Shown: positions 45,134-55,207 of the stretch, in pieces
Position numbering within the stretch: position 1 is the first letter of the stretch
Layout: each line of letters opens with the position of its first letter
Assembly: GCF_010671565.1 (NCBI RefSeq)
Contig: NZ_JAABOQ010000003.1
Location: 1-64,000, forward strand
Reading direction: 5' to 3'
From: Spongiivirga citrea
GTDB taxonomy: Bacteria > Bacteroidota > Bacteroidia > Flavobacteriales > Flavobacteriaceae
Length of the DNA stretch: 64,000 nt
Notes under the pieces: model-generated
The model's input: the letters and a program-made list of their open reading frames with translations, nothing else
What the model was told of the DNA's origin: nothing
Database searches by the model: none
Position numbers and translations under genes: made by a program

Positions 45134-46573
45134 ATGAAATCACTAATTTTAAAATTTAGTTTTTTAATAGCGCTCGTTTTTGTTGCAGCTTCTTGTAATG
45201 AAGACGAAAGTATCGAAGTGACTGCTCCTGAAGCAGTATTTCAAATTGATCAGCCGAGCATAACCAATATCAATCTTAATTTTGCCCTACCCGAAAATCC
45301 AGCATTTACCATTACCTGGGAAGATGAAGTTTCAGGTGCAAGTAGTTATGATGTTGAAATCGCTTCTGATTTTGATTTCACTTCACCAATACAACTTGGA
45401 AGCACAGATAAGAAAACATTTTCAAGAACTGTTGCTGAATTTAATACTGTTTTATTAGACCTTGGTGCAACAGCAAATACTGATTTTGTGGCTTACATCA
45501 GATTAAAAGCTGGCAGCTTAACAAGTAATACTATCCGATTTGATGTGATAGCTTATGCAGTTGACCCAGCAGTAATCACAAGTCCGTCTAGCACAACAGA
45601 TATTGTGCTTTCTGATGCGACCATAGATGATACCGCATTAACAGTAAGTTGGGACGACAATGTAGATGGCGATGGTGTGGTGTATGATATTCAATTAGCA
45701 CAAAGCGGAACTGATTTTACCAATCCTGTTATCGTTGCTTCTGACGTGGCAGGCACAACAGCTGAAATTCCGCATGGAGTTTTAAATGCAGCTGCTATAG
45801 GTGTTGGTCTTGAAGCAGGCGTTAAAGGATCTGTCGATATGAAGATCTTTGCCAAAGAAGTGACCGAATCTGGAACCTTAGAGCGACTTTCAGAAACAGT
45901 TACATTCTCGTTAACGCCCTATAGTCTCGATTTCCCTTATTTATTTTTTGTAGGAGCTGCAACTGCTCCAGGATGGGATAACAACAATAACAACCCTCCA
46001 CTTTTCCGCGATCCGAATGATGGAAGTAAATATTATTACACTGCTTACTTTAATGGTGATGCCTTTAAGTTACTAGAGATAAAAGGACAATGGCAACCAC
46101 AATGGGGAACTAATGACGGTAGCACTTTAGCTGTAAACGACGGCACAGGGTCTGATCCTGGCGTTTTTAACGCACCCGCTGCAGGTTATTATACTTTCTC
46201 AGTTGACATTGCCGGAACTTCTGGAACATTCTCTATTGAAAATTATGACGCATCTGGAGCAACCGATTATAACACAATTGGAATGATCGGATCATCTAGA
46301 ACTGGTAATAATGATGGCTGGGCAGAACCTGATACAGATATGACTCAATCGCCTTTTGATTCTCACATATGGTATGCAAATAATATTACCCTATTAGATG
46401 GAGAATTAAAATTTAGAGCAAACGACTCCTGGGATACTAACTGGGGTTCTGCTACCGAATTATTCGGACTGGGCTCATTTGATGGGCCTGGAATTCCTGT
46501 AATTGCTGGAACCTATGATATATGGTTTAACGACCTTGACGGAAGTTACGTACTAGTACCACTAGACAACTAA
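45134..46573 (+). CDS. SusE/SusF-type surface starch-binding lipoprotein
   Basis: About 479 residues from the ATG at 45134; the frame opens earlier with a GTG at 45113, but the lipoprotein signal (MKSLILKFSFLIALVFVAASC) starts at the ATG. Two Ig-like domains (FTITWEDEVSGASSYDVEIASDF and LTVSWDDNVDGDGVVYDIQLAQ) precede two starch-binding modules: FFVGAATAPGWDNNNNNPPLFRD with KGQWQPQWGTNDG, then IWYANNITLLDGELKFRAND and TYDIWFNDLDGSYVLVPL. It is a longer paralogue of the preceding protein, with an extra Ig domain. A weak terminator-like hairpin follows. Confidence 0.88.
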   Translation: MKSLILKFSFLIALVFVAASCNEDESIEVTAPEAVFQIDQPSITNINLNFALPENPAFTITWEDEVSGASSYDVEIASDFDFTSPIQLGSTDKKTFSRTVAEFNTVLLDLGATANTDFVAYIRLKAGSLTSNTIRFDVIAYAVDPAVITSPSSTTDIVLSDATIDDTALTVSWDDNVDGDGVVYDIQLAQSGTDFTNPVIVASDVAGTTAEIPHGVLNAAAIGVGLEAGVKGSVDMKIFAKEVTESGTLERLSETVTFSLTPYSLDFPYLFFVGAATAPGWDNNNNNPPLFRDPNDGSKYYYTAYFNGDAFKLLEIKGQWQPQWGTNDGSTLAVNDGTGSDPGVFNAPAAGYYTFSVDIAGTSGTFSIENYDASGATDYNTIGMIGSSRTGNNDGWAEPDTDMTQSPFDSHIWYANNITLLDGELKFRANDSWDTNWGSATELFGLGSFDGPGIPVIAGTYDIWFNDLDGSYVLVPLDN

Positions 46574-46593
46574 TTTTCATTTTTTAGTAAAAT

Positions 46594-46620
46594 GGGCTGT
46601 ATTTTCATGCAGCCCTTTTT
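46594..46620 (+). terminator. Weak intergenic terminator or attenuator
   Basis: A 6-bp GC-rich stem GGGCTG/CAGCCC with a 10-nt loop is followed by a T run, located 21 nt after the second susE-type gene and 19 nt before the GH13 ATG. It could reduce transcription into the amylase gene or protect the upstream mRNA 3' end. Confidence 0.5.
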
Positions 46621-46638
46621 GCATTTAAAACAAACGCC

Positions 46639-49600
46639 ATGAAAAAGTTATTTCAATTATTTGTATCCATCTTTCCATTTCTTGGTATTGCACAAGAGCA
46701 AGAAGCGACCTTTGCAATAGTACCCAATGCCTTTAATGAAGATGAGGAAATCACTATTACAGTATCGGGAATTGATGTATCGCAATGGGGCGTAACTGAT
46801 GTATACCTTTGGGCATGGTATTTTGATAGCCCCGCCGCAACTAGTGCTATTAATTCGCCTACCAATGGGGAATGGACCAACAGTGATGAATCGCAAAAAA
46901 TGACCAATAATGGTGATGGCACTTTTTCATATTCCCTAATCCCAACATCATTTTACAACACAACAGGTATTGACAGAATAGGTATGCTTGTGAAGGCCAA
47001 AGACGGTACTGGCGATAAAAAAACCCAAGATAATATAGTTCAAGTCGGCAACTTTCAAATTACCCTCACCACTCCATCACAAGAAACTACTGTATTAAAT
47101 AGTGGAGACAATCTATTAATTGAAGCTACTTCATCAATCCAAGCAACCTTTGAATTAAAAGCGAACGGAACAACAATTAATAGCACCTCAGGTTCATCAA
47201 CTAACTATTCATTTACCGCAACCAACCTTACTTCTAATACCGATTTTGAATTAATTGCTACTAGCGGATCAGATACTAAAATTGCTAGTTTCAAAGTAGT
47301 AATTAAACCCACAGTAATTGAGGAATCCTTGCCTGTAGGATTGGTTGATGGAATTAATTTTGATAATACAGACGCTACAAAGGCTACTCTCGTTCTTTTT
47401 GCACCTGAAAAAGAATTTGTACATATAATTGGTGACTTCAACAATTGGGAAACGAACGATACCTACCTAATGAAAAAAGATCCAGCCACTGATAGATTTT
47501 GGCTAGAACTTACAGGACTCACTCCCCAATTTGATCATTTGTATCAGTATCTAGTTGAATTTGACATTAATATTCCAGACCCCTATTCAACAACTATACT
47601 TGATGGATTTGGAAATGATAATTTTATTGATACTACAACCTATCCTAACCTCCCAACTTATCCAACGGGACAATCGCAGGCTATAACAGTTTTACGCACA
47701 GGAGAACCAGATTACATTTGGCAAAGTACTGGATTTGTAAAACCTAAGAAAGAAGATCTTGTAATTTATGAATTACTAATTCGTGATTTTGATGAATTAC
47801 ATAGTTTTGATGCCGTAAAAGCACGACTAGATTATTTAGAAGATCTAGGAATTAATGCAATCGAATTGATGCCAGTAAATGAATTTGATGGCAATGAAAG
47901 TTGGGGCTATAACGTAGCTTTTCAAATGGCACTTGATAAATACTATGGAAACAAAAATGCATTTAAATCATTTATTGACGAATGCCACGCTCGAGGTATT
48001 GCCGTAATAATCGATGTAGTTTATAACCATGCGAGTGGGCAGCATCCTTATTATCGTATGTGGAATACGGATAATGGCGGCACAGGTGGCCAAGCAACTG
48101 CTCAAAATCCTTTTTTCAACCCCACTCCACGGCATTCTTTTAATGTATTCAACGATTTCAACCACCAAAGTTCGGCAACACAAGATTATGTAAACCAAAC
48201 AGTAAGCTATTGGATTAATGAGTTTAAAATAGATGGAATGCGTTGGGATTTAACCAAAGGATTTACCCAAAACTGTAGCGCTTCTGATGAAAATTGTACG
48301 AATAGTTTACAACAAGACCGCATAGATGTTCTAAAAGGGTATGCCGATAATCAATGGGCATCTGATGACGATTTTTATGTCATTTTCGAGCATTTAGGTG
48401 AACTTCAAGAAGAAGAACAATGGGCCGACTATCGCATAGATGAAGGCAAAGGCATCATGTTATGGAACAAACAGACTGACCCTTATAATGAAGCGACTTT
48501 AGGTTTTCACGAAAATGGAAAATCAAATTTCTCTGGCGCTTCATATCAACAAAAAGGATTTAAACAGCCATCTACCATTTCATATATGGAAAGTCATGAT
48601 GAGGAACGTTTGATGTTCAAAAACTTAGAATTTGGAAATAGTAACAGTTCATATAATGTAAAAGAACTCAATACTGCACTTGCAAGGATGAAGACAGCTG
48701 GAGCATTCTTTTTTACCATTCCCGGGCCGAAAATGATCTGGCAATTTGGAGAATTGGGTTATGATATATCTATAGATGAAAATGGCAGAACAGGTAACAA
48801 ACCCATTCTTTGGCAATACAATGATGATCCTAACAGAAAAGCTATTTATGATACATGGACCGATCTTATTCAACTAAAAAAAGAAGAAGCCATATTCGAA
48901 ACAACTGATTTTGAGATTGACTTTAGTAGATCAAACGGATTAAAAACTATACACCTCAATAATCCAGCTGCAACTGGAAGCGAAATTCAATATGTTACGA
49001 TAATAGGGAACTTTGGCATCACTTCTCAAGAAATTAATCCTGATTTTCAAGAACCGGGTTATTGGTATGAGTTTTTGAAATTCAATAAAAAAACAACTAT
49101 CAGCGACACCCAACAAGTTATCACCTTACTTCCTGGAGAATTCAAGATTTTTGGTAATCAACCCTCTTTACTTTTCCCTCTAGACGATGATGGTGATGGT
49201 GTCCAAAATGGAGAAGATCTTTGTCCCGATACTGAAGAAGGGACTACTGTTGATGTTACTGGATGTGCAGTTTTTAGTTTACCACCGAATAATTTTTCTA
49301 TCAAAACAGAAAGCGAAACTTGTAGTGCAAGCGATAACGGAAAAATTACTATTTCAGCCCAAAACACTTTACTCAGCTATAGTGCTACCATTAATAATGA
49401 TGAATCTAGTATTAAAAGTTTTACTGATTCTGTTTCATTTGATGAATTAATGGCAGGAAGCTACACTATTTGCATCAAAATCGATTCGCAACCAGATTAC
49501 GAACAATGCTTTACTGCAACTATCACTGAACCTGACCTTTTAAATGTTAGTAGTAAAATTGACAAAGAAGCCAAGAAAATAACATTACAATTGAATGGTT

Positions 49601-49995
49601 CCAGAAGCTACCAAGTTATTTTGAACAATACAGTTTTTTATACCGAAGAGAGTACCCTGACCTTGGAATTGAATAACCAAGTCAACCATTTAGTAGTAAA
49701 AACAGATAAAGATTGTCAAGGAGTTTTTGAAAAAACGATTACACTTAGTGAAGAGGTTTTGCTATATCCGAACCCAGTAACTACTGGAAAACTATTTCTA
49801 AACTTTGATGATAATACTACTCATATAGTAACGGTAAACATTTATTCTTTAACAGGAACACTCATTCAAACAAAAAAACACGCAGCCAATCAAAACTTGG
49901 AAGTTGATATTAGTGATATTTCAAACGGAAATTACCTCTTGCAAATAGCCTCTAAAAATCTGGATAGTAAGGTATTTAAAATTGTAAAGAAATAA
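46639..49995 (+). CDS. Secreted multidomain GH13 amylase with T9SS sorting domain
   Basis: An 1118-residue exported enzyme. After the signal peptide (ending FLGIAQ) come an N-terminal beta domain (VTDVYLWAWYFDSP), an Ig-like linker, a CBM48-like domain (VHIIGDFNNWETNDTYLMKK), the GH13 barrel (VIIDVVYNHASG, GMRWDLTKGF with the nucleophile, YVIFEHLGEL with the acid/base, YMESHDEERL), a thrombospondin-type-3 calcium repeat (DDDGDGVQNGEDLCPD), a beta region, and a type A T9SS C-terminal domain (LLYPNPVTTGKLFL ... SNGNYLLQIASKN ... KVFKIVKK). It should be exported to the cell surface or medium and start glucan breakdown. It closes the first plus-strand operon. Confidence 0.93.
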   Translation: MKKLFQLFVSIFPFLGIAQEQEATFAIVPNAFNEDEEITITVSGIDVSQWGVTDVYLWAWYFDSPAATSAINSPTNGEWTNSDESQKMTNNGDGTFSYSLIPTSFYNTTGIDRIGMLVKAKDGTGDKKTQDNIVQVGNFQITLTTPSQETTVLNSGDNLLIEATSSIQATFELKANGTTINSTSGSSTNYSFTATNLTSNTDFELIATSGSDTKIASFKVVIKPTVIEESLPVGLVDGINFDNTDATKATLVLFAPEKEFVHIIGDFNNWETNDTYLMKKDPATDRFWLELTGLTPQFDHLYQYLVEFDINIPDPYSTTILDGFGNDNFIDTTTYPNLPTYPTGQSQAITVLRTGEPDYIWQSTGFVKPKKEDLVIYELLIRDFDELHSFDAVKARLDYLEDLGINAIELMPVNEFDGNESWGYNVAFQMALDKYYGNKNAFKSFIDECHARGIAVIIDVVYNHASGQHPYYRMWNTDNGGTGGQATAQNPFFNPTPRHSFNVFNDFNHQSSATQDYVNQTVSYWINEFKIDGMRWDLTKGFTQNCSASDENCTNSLQQDRIDVLKGYADNQWASDDDFYVIFEHLGELQEEEQWADYRIDEGKGIMLWNKQTDPYNEATLGFHENGKSNFSGASYQQKGFKQPSTISYMESHDEERLMFKNLEFGNSNSSYNVKELNTALARMKTAGAFFFTIPGPKMIWQFGELGYDISIDENGRTGNKPILWQYNDDPNRKAIYDTWTDLIQLKKEEAIFETTDFEIDFSRSNGLKTIHLNNPAATGSEIQYVTIIGNFGITSQEINPDFQEPGYWYEFLKFNKKTTISDTQQVITLLPGEFKIFGNQPSLLFPLDDDGDGVQNGEDLCPDTEEGTTVDVTGCAVFSLPPNNFSIKTESETCSASDNGKITISAQNTLLSYSATINNDESSIKSFTDSVSFDELMAGSYTICIKIDSQPDYEQCFTATITEPDLLNVSSKIDKEAKKITLQLNGSRSYQVILNNTVFYTEESTLTLELNNQVNHLVVKTDKDCQGVFEKTITLSEEVLLYPNPVTTGKLFLNFDDNTTHIVTVNIYSLTGTLIQTKKHAANQNLEVDISDISNGNYLLQIASKNLDSKVFKIVKK

Positions 49996-50299
49996 GAAGT
50001 AGAATCAGAATTGTGTTAAAAATTTGATGTGAAAATACTTGGTATATTTTCCGTTTATATGTTTACAACATTATCAACAATCAATTTTTTATCACAATAA
50101 AAATAGATATTAACAAAAATTATTACCGAAATTTAACGGATAGCTAAATAAAATAAGGGCTTGGAAGCGAAAACGTTTTCGGTATTTTTTTATACTTTTA
50201 TGGTATTATCTTTTCCTTGTTAACTTTTATTTTACATATTTTTAACGATACTTAAATTGATTTTAAACTATTAATTCAAACCTTAAAACTCTATAATTT
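49996..50299 (+). promoter_or_regulatory. Promoter region of susC 2 with perfect LacI operator (50168-50181)
   Basis: This 304-bp AT-rich gap carries no gene. CGAAAACGTTTTCG at 50168-50181 is a perfect 14-bp palindrome with a central CG, the classic form of LacI-family operators. A -7-like TACTTTTA (50193-50200, one mismatch to TAnnTTTG) follows at a distance that would put the operator over the -33 region, a repressing position. No other structure is obvious. Confidence 0.7.
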
Positions 50300-53200
50300 A
50301 TGAAGAATAGTCTATTTAAAGGCTTATTACTTTGTGCCGTATTGTTAGGCTTCGGCTTTGCAAATGCACAAACGGTGTCCGGTACTGTATCGGATGCTTC
50401 GGGCCCATTGCCTGGGGCAAGCGTAGTTGTCAAAGGAACCACCAATGGTACCCAAACTGACTTCGATGGTAACTATACCTTAAATAACGTCGGTTCTGAC
50501 GCTGTTTTAGTTTTTAGTTATGTTGGATTTGCGACACAAGAGATCGCAGTAAACGGAAAGACTACAATTAATGTAACACTTGTGGAGGATGCACAAGCCT
50601 TAGACGAAGTAGTTATTATTGGTTATGGTCAAACTACAGTAAAAGATGCCACAGGTTCTGTTGCGGCTGTCACCTCTGAAGATTTTAATAGTGGTGTAAT
50701 CGCTTCACCTGAGCAATTAATACAAGGTAAAACTGCTGGTGTAAACATTCAACAAACGAGTGGTGAACCAGGAGCGGGTATTCAAATTAACATTCGTGGG
50801 GCTAATTCTGTAAGAGCAAATAATAATCCGTTATTTGTGGTAGATGGGGTTCCATTATTTGGACAGAATACCGACGCACAAGGTACTGCAGGTGATGGTG
50901 GTAGTGCAGTGGGTAATCCACTAAACTTCTTAAATCCTAACGATATCGAGGCTATAAGTATCCTTAAAGATGCTTCTGCAACAGCAATCTATGGATCACG
51001 TGGAGCTAATGGTGTTGTTATTATTACCACAAAAAGTGGTAAGGCCGGTGCTGGAGGCGTTTTTGAATTTTCTTCGAATTTAAGTTTCTCAGCTCCATTA
51101 AGAGAATTTGATTTATTAAATCGTGAAGATTATTTAGATGCAGTTGTTCAGTTTGGTGGTAACGCAGCAGCAAACGACTTTGGCGGGGATACCGACTGGC
51201 AGCAAGTTGTACTTAGAAATACAACTTCTACAAATCAAAATTTAGCTTATTCACACAACTACGGTTCTGGAAATGTTAGAGCAACTTTTGGTTATGGCAA
51301 GCAGTTTGGTGTTGTAGAAAAATCAGATTTCGAAAGAATAACAGGAAGGGTAAACTTTAACCAGCGTTTTCTTGATGATAAGTTAAAGTTAGGTTTACAA
51401 GCTTCACTTTCCAGAGTAAATAGAGAGCAACCTCCATTGGACGCTAGCGCAGGATTTAGAGGAGATATTTTAGGTGCAGCATATTCCGCAAACCCAACAT
51501 GGCCGGCATTTGCCGACTTTGATGATGGTGGCGGTCAAGTACAACCAGCAAACTACTTAGCTGAAACTCAAAACCGTACAAATACTAACAGATTGCTATT
51601 GAATGGATCTTTAGAGTACCAATTCACTCCAGAGCTTTCTGCAAAAGTAAATCTTGGATGGGACCAATCAGATAGTGAAAATACTTCTGTCTTATCTGCA
51701 AACCTTCAAAACTTTAATGGTATAGAAGGTAACGGTTTTGGTTCATACAATACTTTAGAGAGAGAAAATAAGACATTAGAATTGACTGTAAACTATGCTA
51801 AGGAGTTTGAAAATTCTAACTTAGATGTTGTAGCAGGTTATGCTTTCCAGGATTTTAGAACTTTTGGAAGAAATGCTCAAGGAAGAGGGTTTGGAACTGT
51901 TGACTTAAATGCAATGGGAGCAGAACTAAGAAGTGTAGTTAATGCTGCACAAGCAACAATTGGAGGCTCATTCCAACAATTCTATTATGGAACTAATAGC
52001 AATGGTCTAATAGTAAATAGATTGTTTCCTACTGTAGTTTCTGGTGAAGAAATTCCTTTTCAATTCTCAAGAGAAGTTCAAGCGATTTCTGCAGATAATT
52101 TTGACAATACCGATGAATTACAATCGTTCTTTGCAAGAGCTAATTATGGCATAAACGATAAGTATTTATTTACAGCAACAGTGCGTGCGGATGGATCTTC
52201 TAGATTCGGTCCGGAAAATCAATATGGTTTCTTCCCATCTGGTGCATTTGCATGGAAAATGAGTGAAGAAGATTTTGTAGGAGAAAATGTTTCTACTTTA
52301 AAATTACGTCTAAGTGCTGGTATTACAGGTAACCAAGATGGTTTAGGTTTTGGTAATTTTGTTGCACGCCAGCGTTTTTCTGGAAGAGGAACAAACAATG
52401 ACCTTACTGTGAATGGAAATGGTACTGTAATTGTAGCTACAGATGTTCCTGACTTAAAGTGGGAGTCTACTTTAAATTATAACTTAGGTCTCGATTTCGG
52501 TTTTAACTCTGATCGTTTTACTGGTAGCTTTGATGTTTATCGCAGCGAAACAAATGACTTGTTATTGCAAACACCTCCAGCTGCTCCAGCAGTTAACCCA
52601 TTCCAATTTGGTAATGTTGACGCTAAAATCATCAATCAAGGTATCGAACTATCTTTGGGATATGATTTCGTTCAAACAGAGGACACAACATTCTCTGCGA
52701 ACTTCAATATATCTTTTAATGATAATGAAATCCAAGATTTTGATGGAGCAATTAACACAGGGGCAATTAACGGGCCTGGTTTATCAGGTGCTTTTGCTCA
52801 ACGTTTTGAAGCTGGAAATTCATTATTTTCATATTATATGGCAATCTTTGAAGGCTTTGACAGCAGTGGAAACCCAATATATGCTGACATCGACGGAAAT
52901 GGTGTAGGCGATCCTGATGCTGACAAGACCTTTGTCGGAGAAGATGCATTACCAGATGTTAATACTGGTCTATCATTAAATGTATCGCATAAAAACTGGA
53001 GTTTTAGTACTTATTTTGCCGGTCAGTTTGGATTCTCTGTTTATAATAATACAGCAAATTCATTCTTTAACGCTGGACAAATTGGAACCGCACGTAACGT
53101 TACCCAAAATGTTGTAACTAGTGGAGAAAACCAAGGTGCTTCAACTGCTGTGTCAACGCGATTCTTAGAGAAAGGTGATTTTATTCGTCTTCAGAACGCA

Positions 53201-53425
53201 ACCATTGGTTATAACGTGCCTCTAACAGGAGATGGTGTTTTCAAAAGTGTGAAATTATCTCTTACTGGTCAAAACTTATTTTTGATTACAGATTATAGTG
53301 GTATCGATCCAGAGGTGACTGTAGGTACAGGAACTTTAGGCTCAGGAATTCCGGTAAGAGGTATTGACTGGTCTGCATTCCCGAATCCAAGAACAATAAC
53401 GTTTGGCATTAATGCTACATTCTAA
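50300..53425 (+). CDS. SusC-like TonB-dependent outer-membrane receptor 2
   Basis: A 1041-residue SusC homologue with signal peptide (ending FANAQ), carboxypeptidase-regulatory-like domain (VSGTVSDASGPLPGASVVVKGTTNGTQ), LDEVVIIGYG, plug (GSVAAVTSEDFNSGV ... SATAIYGSRGANGVVIITTKSG) and a barrel ending with TFGINATF. It shares the N-terminal domain closely with SusC 1 but the barrel is diverged, so a different or larger ligand is possible. It is immediately followed by its SusD partner. Confidence 0.94.
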   Translation: MKNSLFKGLLLCAVLLGFGFANAQTVSGTVSDASGPLPGASVVVKGTTNGTQTDFDGNYTLNNVGSDAVLVFSYVGFATQEIAVNGKTTINVTLVEDAQALDEVVIIGYGQTTVKDATGSVAAVTSEDFNSGVIASPEQLIQGKTAGVNIQQTSGEPGAGIQINIRGANSVRANNNPLFVVDGVPLFGQNTDAQGTAGDGGSAVGNPLNFLNPNDIEAISILKDASATAIYGSRGANGVVIITTKSGKAGAGGVFEFSSNLSFSAPLREFDLLNREDYLDAVVQFGGNAAANDFGGDTDWQQVVLRNTTSTNQNLAYSHNYGSGNVRATFGYGKQFGVVEKSDFERITGRVNFNQRFLDDKLKLGLQASLSRVNREQPPLDASAGFRGDILGAAYSANPTWPAFADFDDGGGQVQPANYLAETQNRTNTNRLLLNGSLEYQFTPELSAKVNLGWDQSDSENTSVLSANLQNFNGIEGNGFGSYNTLERENKTLELTVNYAKEFENSNLDVVAGYAFQDFRTFGRNAQGRGFGTVDLNAMGAELRSVVNAAQATIGGSFQQFYYGTNSNGLIVNRLFPTVVSGEEIPFQFSREVQAISADNFDNTDELQSFFARANYGINDKYLFTATVRADGSSRFGPENQYGFFPSGAFAWKMSEEDFVGENVSTLKLRLSAGITGNQDGLGFGNFVARQRFSGRGTNNDLTVNGNGTVIVATDVPDLKWESTLNYNLGLDFGFNSDRFTGSFDVYRSETNDLLLQTPPAAPAVNPFQFGNVDAKIINQGIELSLGYDFVQTEDTTFSANFNISFNDNEIQDFDGAINTGAINGPGLSGAFAQRFEAGNSLFSYYMAIFEGFDSSGNPIYADIDGNGVGDPDADKTFVGEDALPDVNTGLSLNVSHKNWSFSTYFAGQFGFSVYNNTANSFFNAGQIGTARNVTQNVVTSGENQGASTAVSTRFLEKGDFIRLQNATIGYNVPLTGDGVFKSVKLSLTGQNLFLITDYSGIDPEVTVGTGTLGSGIPVRGIDWSAFPNPRTITFGINATF

Positions 53426-53443
53426 TTGAAAAAATTGTTTATT

Positions 53444-55069
53444 ATGAGAAAAAGTATATTAAAATTTTGTGGCGTTACTGCTCTAGCAATAGGCGCCCTC
53501 AGTTCCTGTACAGATCTTGAGATCGAGGAAACTGATTCTTTTATTAGTGAAGGTTTTCAGGGCTTAGAAAGTCCACAATCTTCATTAGACCAGCTTTATC
53601 AAAATGTTGCTGGTCAGCGAGCCGATCAGGCGAATACGTACGCTCTGAATGAGGTTACAACTGACGCACAGTTAATTCCAACTCGCGGACCAGACTGGGG
53701 TGATAACGGACGTTGGAGAAAACTACACCAACATGAATGGGGTTTAGAGGAGGTTGATATCATCACTCCATTTAATCAATGGAATGCGAACCAGCTAACA
53801 GCTTCTCAAATTTTAGATCCGAGAAGTAATGCTACTGGAACTATTGCTGCTGAAGCGAGCTTCTTAAGAGCCTTCTCTATGTGGCAAGCGCTAGACTTTT
53901 TTGGTCAAGTTCCATTTAGAGACGTTACACTCTCTTCATCTTCTGTACCAGAAGTGTTAAGTGGACAAGCTGCAGTTGACTTCATCATCGCAGATATTGA
54001 TGCGGCAATTGCCGGTTTACCATCAACTGGAGCTAATGCTGGTGATGATTTGAAAACAGCGAGCAAAGCCGCCGCAAGATTTCTGAAAGCCAAGGTTTTG
54101 TTGAATAAGCACATTTATGTTAATCAACTTACAGGCGGAGGCGGTACTCCTGATTCATCTGATATGGCTGAAGTGATTTCTTTAGTTGATGCTATTGCTG
54201 CAGATGGGTTTGCATTACAGGCTGGTTATTTCGATATCTTTAGAGATACGGCTGACTCAGAAACCATTCTATGGGGTGACAGTGCAGTAGGTAATCGTAT
54301 TTTCAATGTATTACATTACAACTCTACTGAAATTTCTGGTGGAGGCTGGAATGGCTTTAGTACGCTTGCTGAATATTATGATATGTTTGAAGGTGATGCT
54401 AATAGCAACCGTGTTGAATTGGATGAAACTCCGTTGGATGGTCAAGAAGAGCGTCGCGGCGGTGTACCTTCTGAAGGACTACCATTCACAGACCGTGCTG
54501 GTACGACAGATAATGGCGGATTCGAAGACGGCTCAAATGTTGGTAATGGATTCTTAATCGGTCAGCAATATGCACTTGATGGTACTCCTCTACAAGATAG
54601 ACAAGGTGCTCCATTAACTTTCAAAAGAGACTTTGTTAATGGTGAAGGCCAATCTAGTTTGATTAATAATGATGAAACTACTGGTATTCGTGTTATTAAG
54701 TATAACCCAAGATTTGGAGCTTTTACTAGCCACTCTATGATCTTTAGATATTCAGATGCTCATTTAATGAAAGCTGAAGCTATGATGCGTAGTGGTGGTG
54801 ATCCAACTGCAATGGTAAATGAATTACGTGTTTTACGTCAGGCATCTCCACTTGCGTCAGTAGGCGAACAAGAGCTACTTGATGAAAGAGGTCGTGAATT
54901 ATTCACTGAGCACTGGAGACGTAACGATATGATTCGTTTTGGTCAGTACTTAAGAGACTGGGAATTAAAAGGTGACGGACAAGCAGGAAACACAACTCGC
55001 TTGTTATTCCCAATTCCATTACCACAAATATTAGCTAATCCTAATTTGGTACAGAATCCTGGTTACTAA
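53444..55069 (+). CDS. SusD-like lipoprotein 2
   Basis: About 541 residues from the ATG at 53444; the frame opens at a TTG right after the susC stop, but the lipoprotein signal MRKSILKFCGVTALAIGALSSC fits the ATG. SusD/RagB features are EGFQGLESPQSSLDQLYQN, AAEASFLRAFSMWQALDFFGQVPF, the C-terminal LLDERGRELFTEHWRRNDMIRFGQYL and FPIPLPQILANPNLVQNPGY. It partners SusC 2. A strong terminator follows, which separates it from the FG-GAP genes. Confidence 0.94.
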   Translation: MRKSILKFCGVTALAIGALSSCTDLEIEETDSFISEGFQGLESPQSSLDQLYQNVAGQRADQANTYALNEVTTDAQLIPTRGPDWGDNGRWRKLHQHEWGLEEVDIITPFNQWNANQLTASQILDPRSNATGTIAAEASFLRAFSMWQALDFFGQVPFRDVTLSSSSVPEVLSGQAAVDFIIADIDAAIAGLPSTGANAGDDLKTASKAAARFLKAKVLLNKHIYVNQLTGGGGTPDSSDMAEVISLVDAIAADGFALQAGYFDIFRDTADSETILWGDSAVGNRIFNVLHYNSTEISGGGWNGFSTLAEYYDMFEGDANSNRVELDETPLDGQEERRGGVPSEGLPFTDRAGTTDNGGFEDGSNVGNGFLIGQQYALDGTPLQDRQGAPLTFKRDFVNGEGQSSLINNDETTGIRVIKYNPRFGAFTSHSMIFRYSDAHLMKAEAMMRSGGDPTAMVNELRVLRQASPLASVGEQELLDERGRELFTEHWRRNDMIRFGQYLRDWELKGDGQAGNTTRLLFPIPLPQILANPNLVQNPGY

Positions 55070-55089
55070 TTAAGGAATTTTATAAGACT

Positions 55090-55121
55090 AAAAAGCCGTT
55101 CAAATTCTGAACGGCTTTTTT
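55090..55121 (+). terminator. Strong intrinsic terminator after susD 2
   Basis: A perfect 13-bp stem (AAAAAGCCGTTCA with its complement) with a 5-nt loop is followed by a T run, 20 nt after the susD stop. It would end the susC-susD transcript before the FG-GAP genes. Confidence 0.9.
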
Positions 55122-55207
55122 GTTAATAACCCCGCGCATACCTTAACATTTACTTGCTTTATTCTTCTAACAAGTTTATATATATTGCGTCCTTATCGTC
55201 ATCTTTA

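Noticed and set aside
52530-52907. 125-codon frame overlapping susC 2 on the same strand
   Set aside because: An out-of-frame shadow of the receptor gene; composition (Leu/Gln/Met-rich) is that of a shifted frame and it has no start context of its own.
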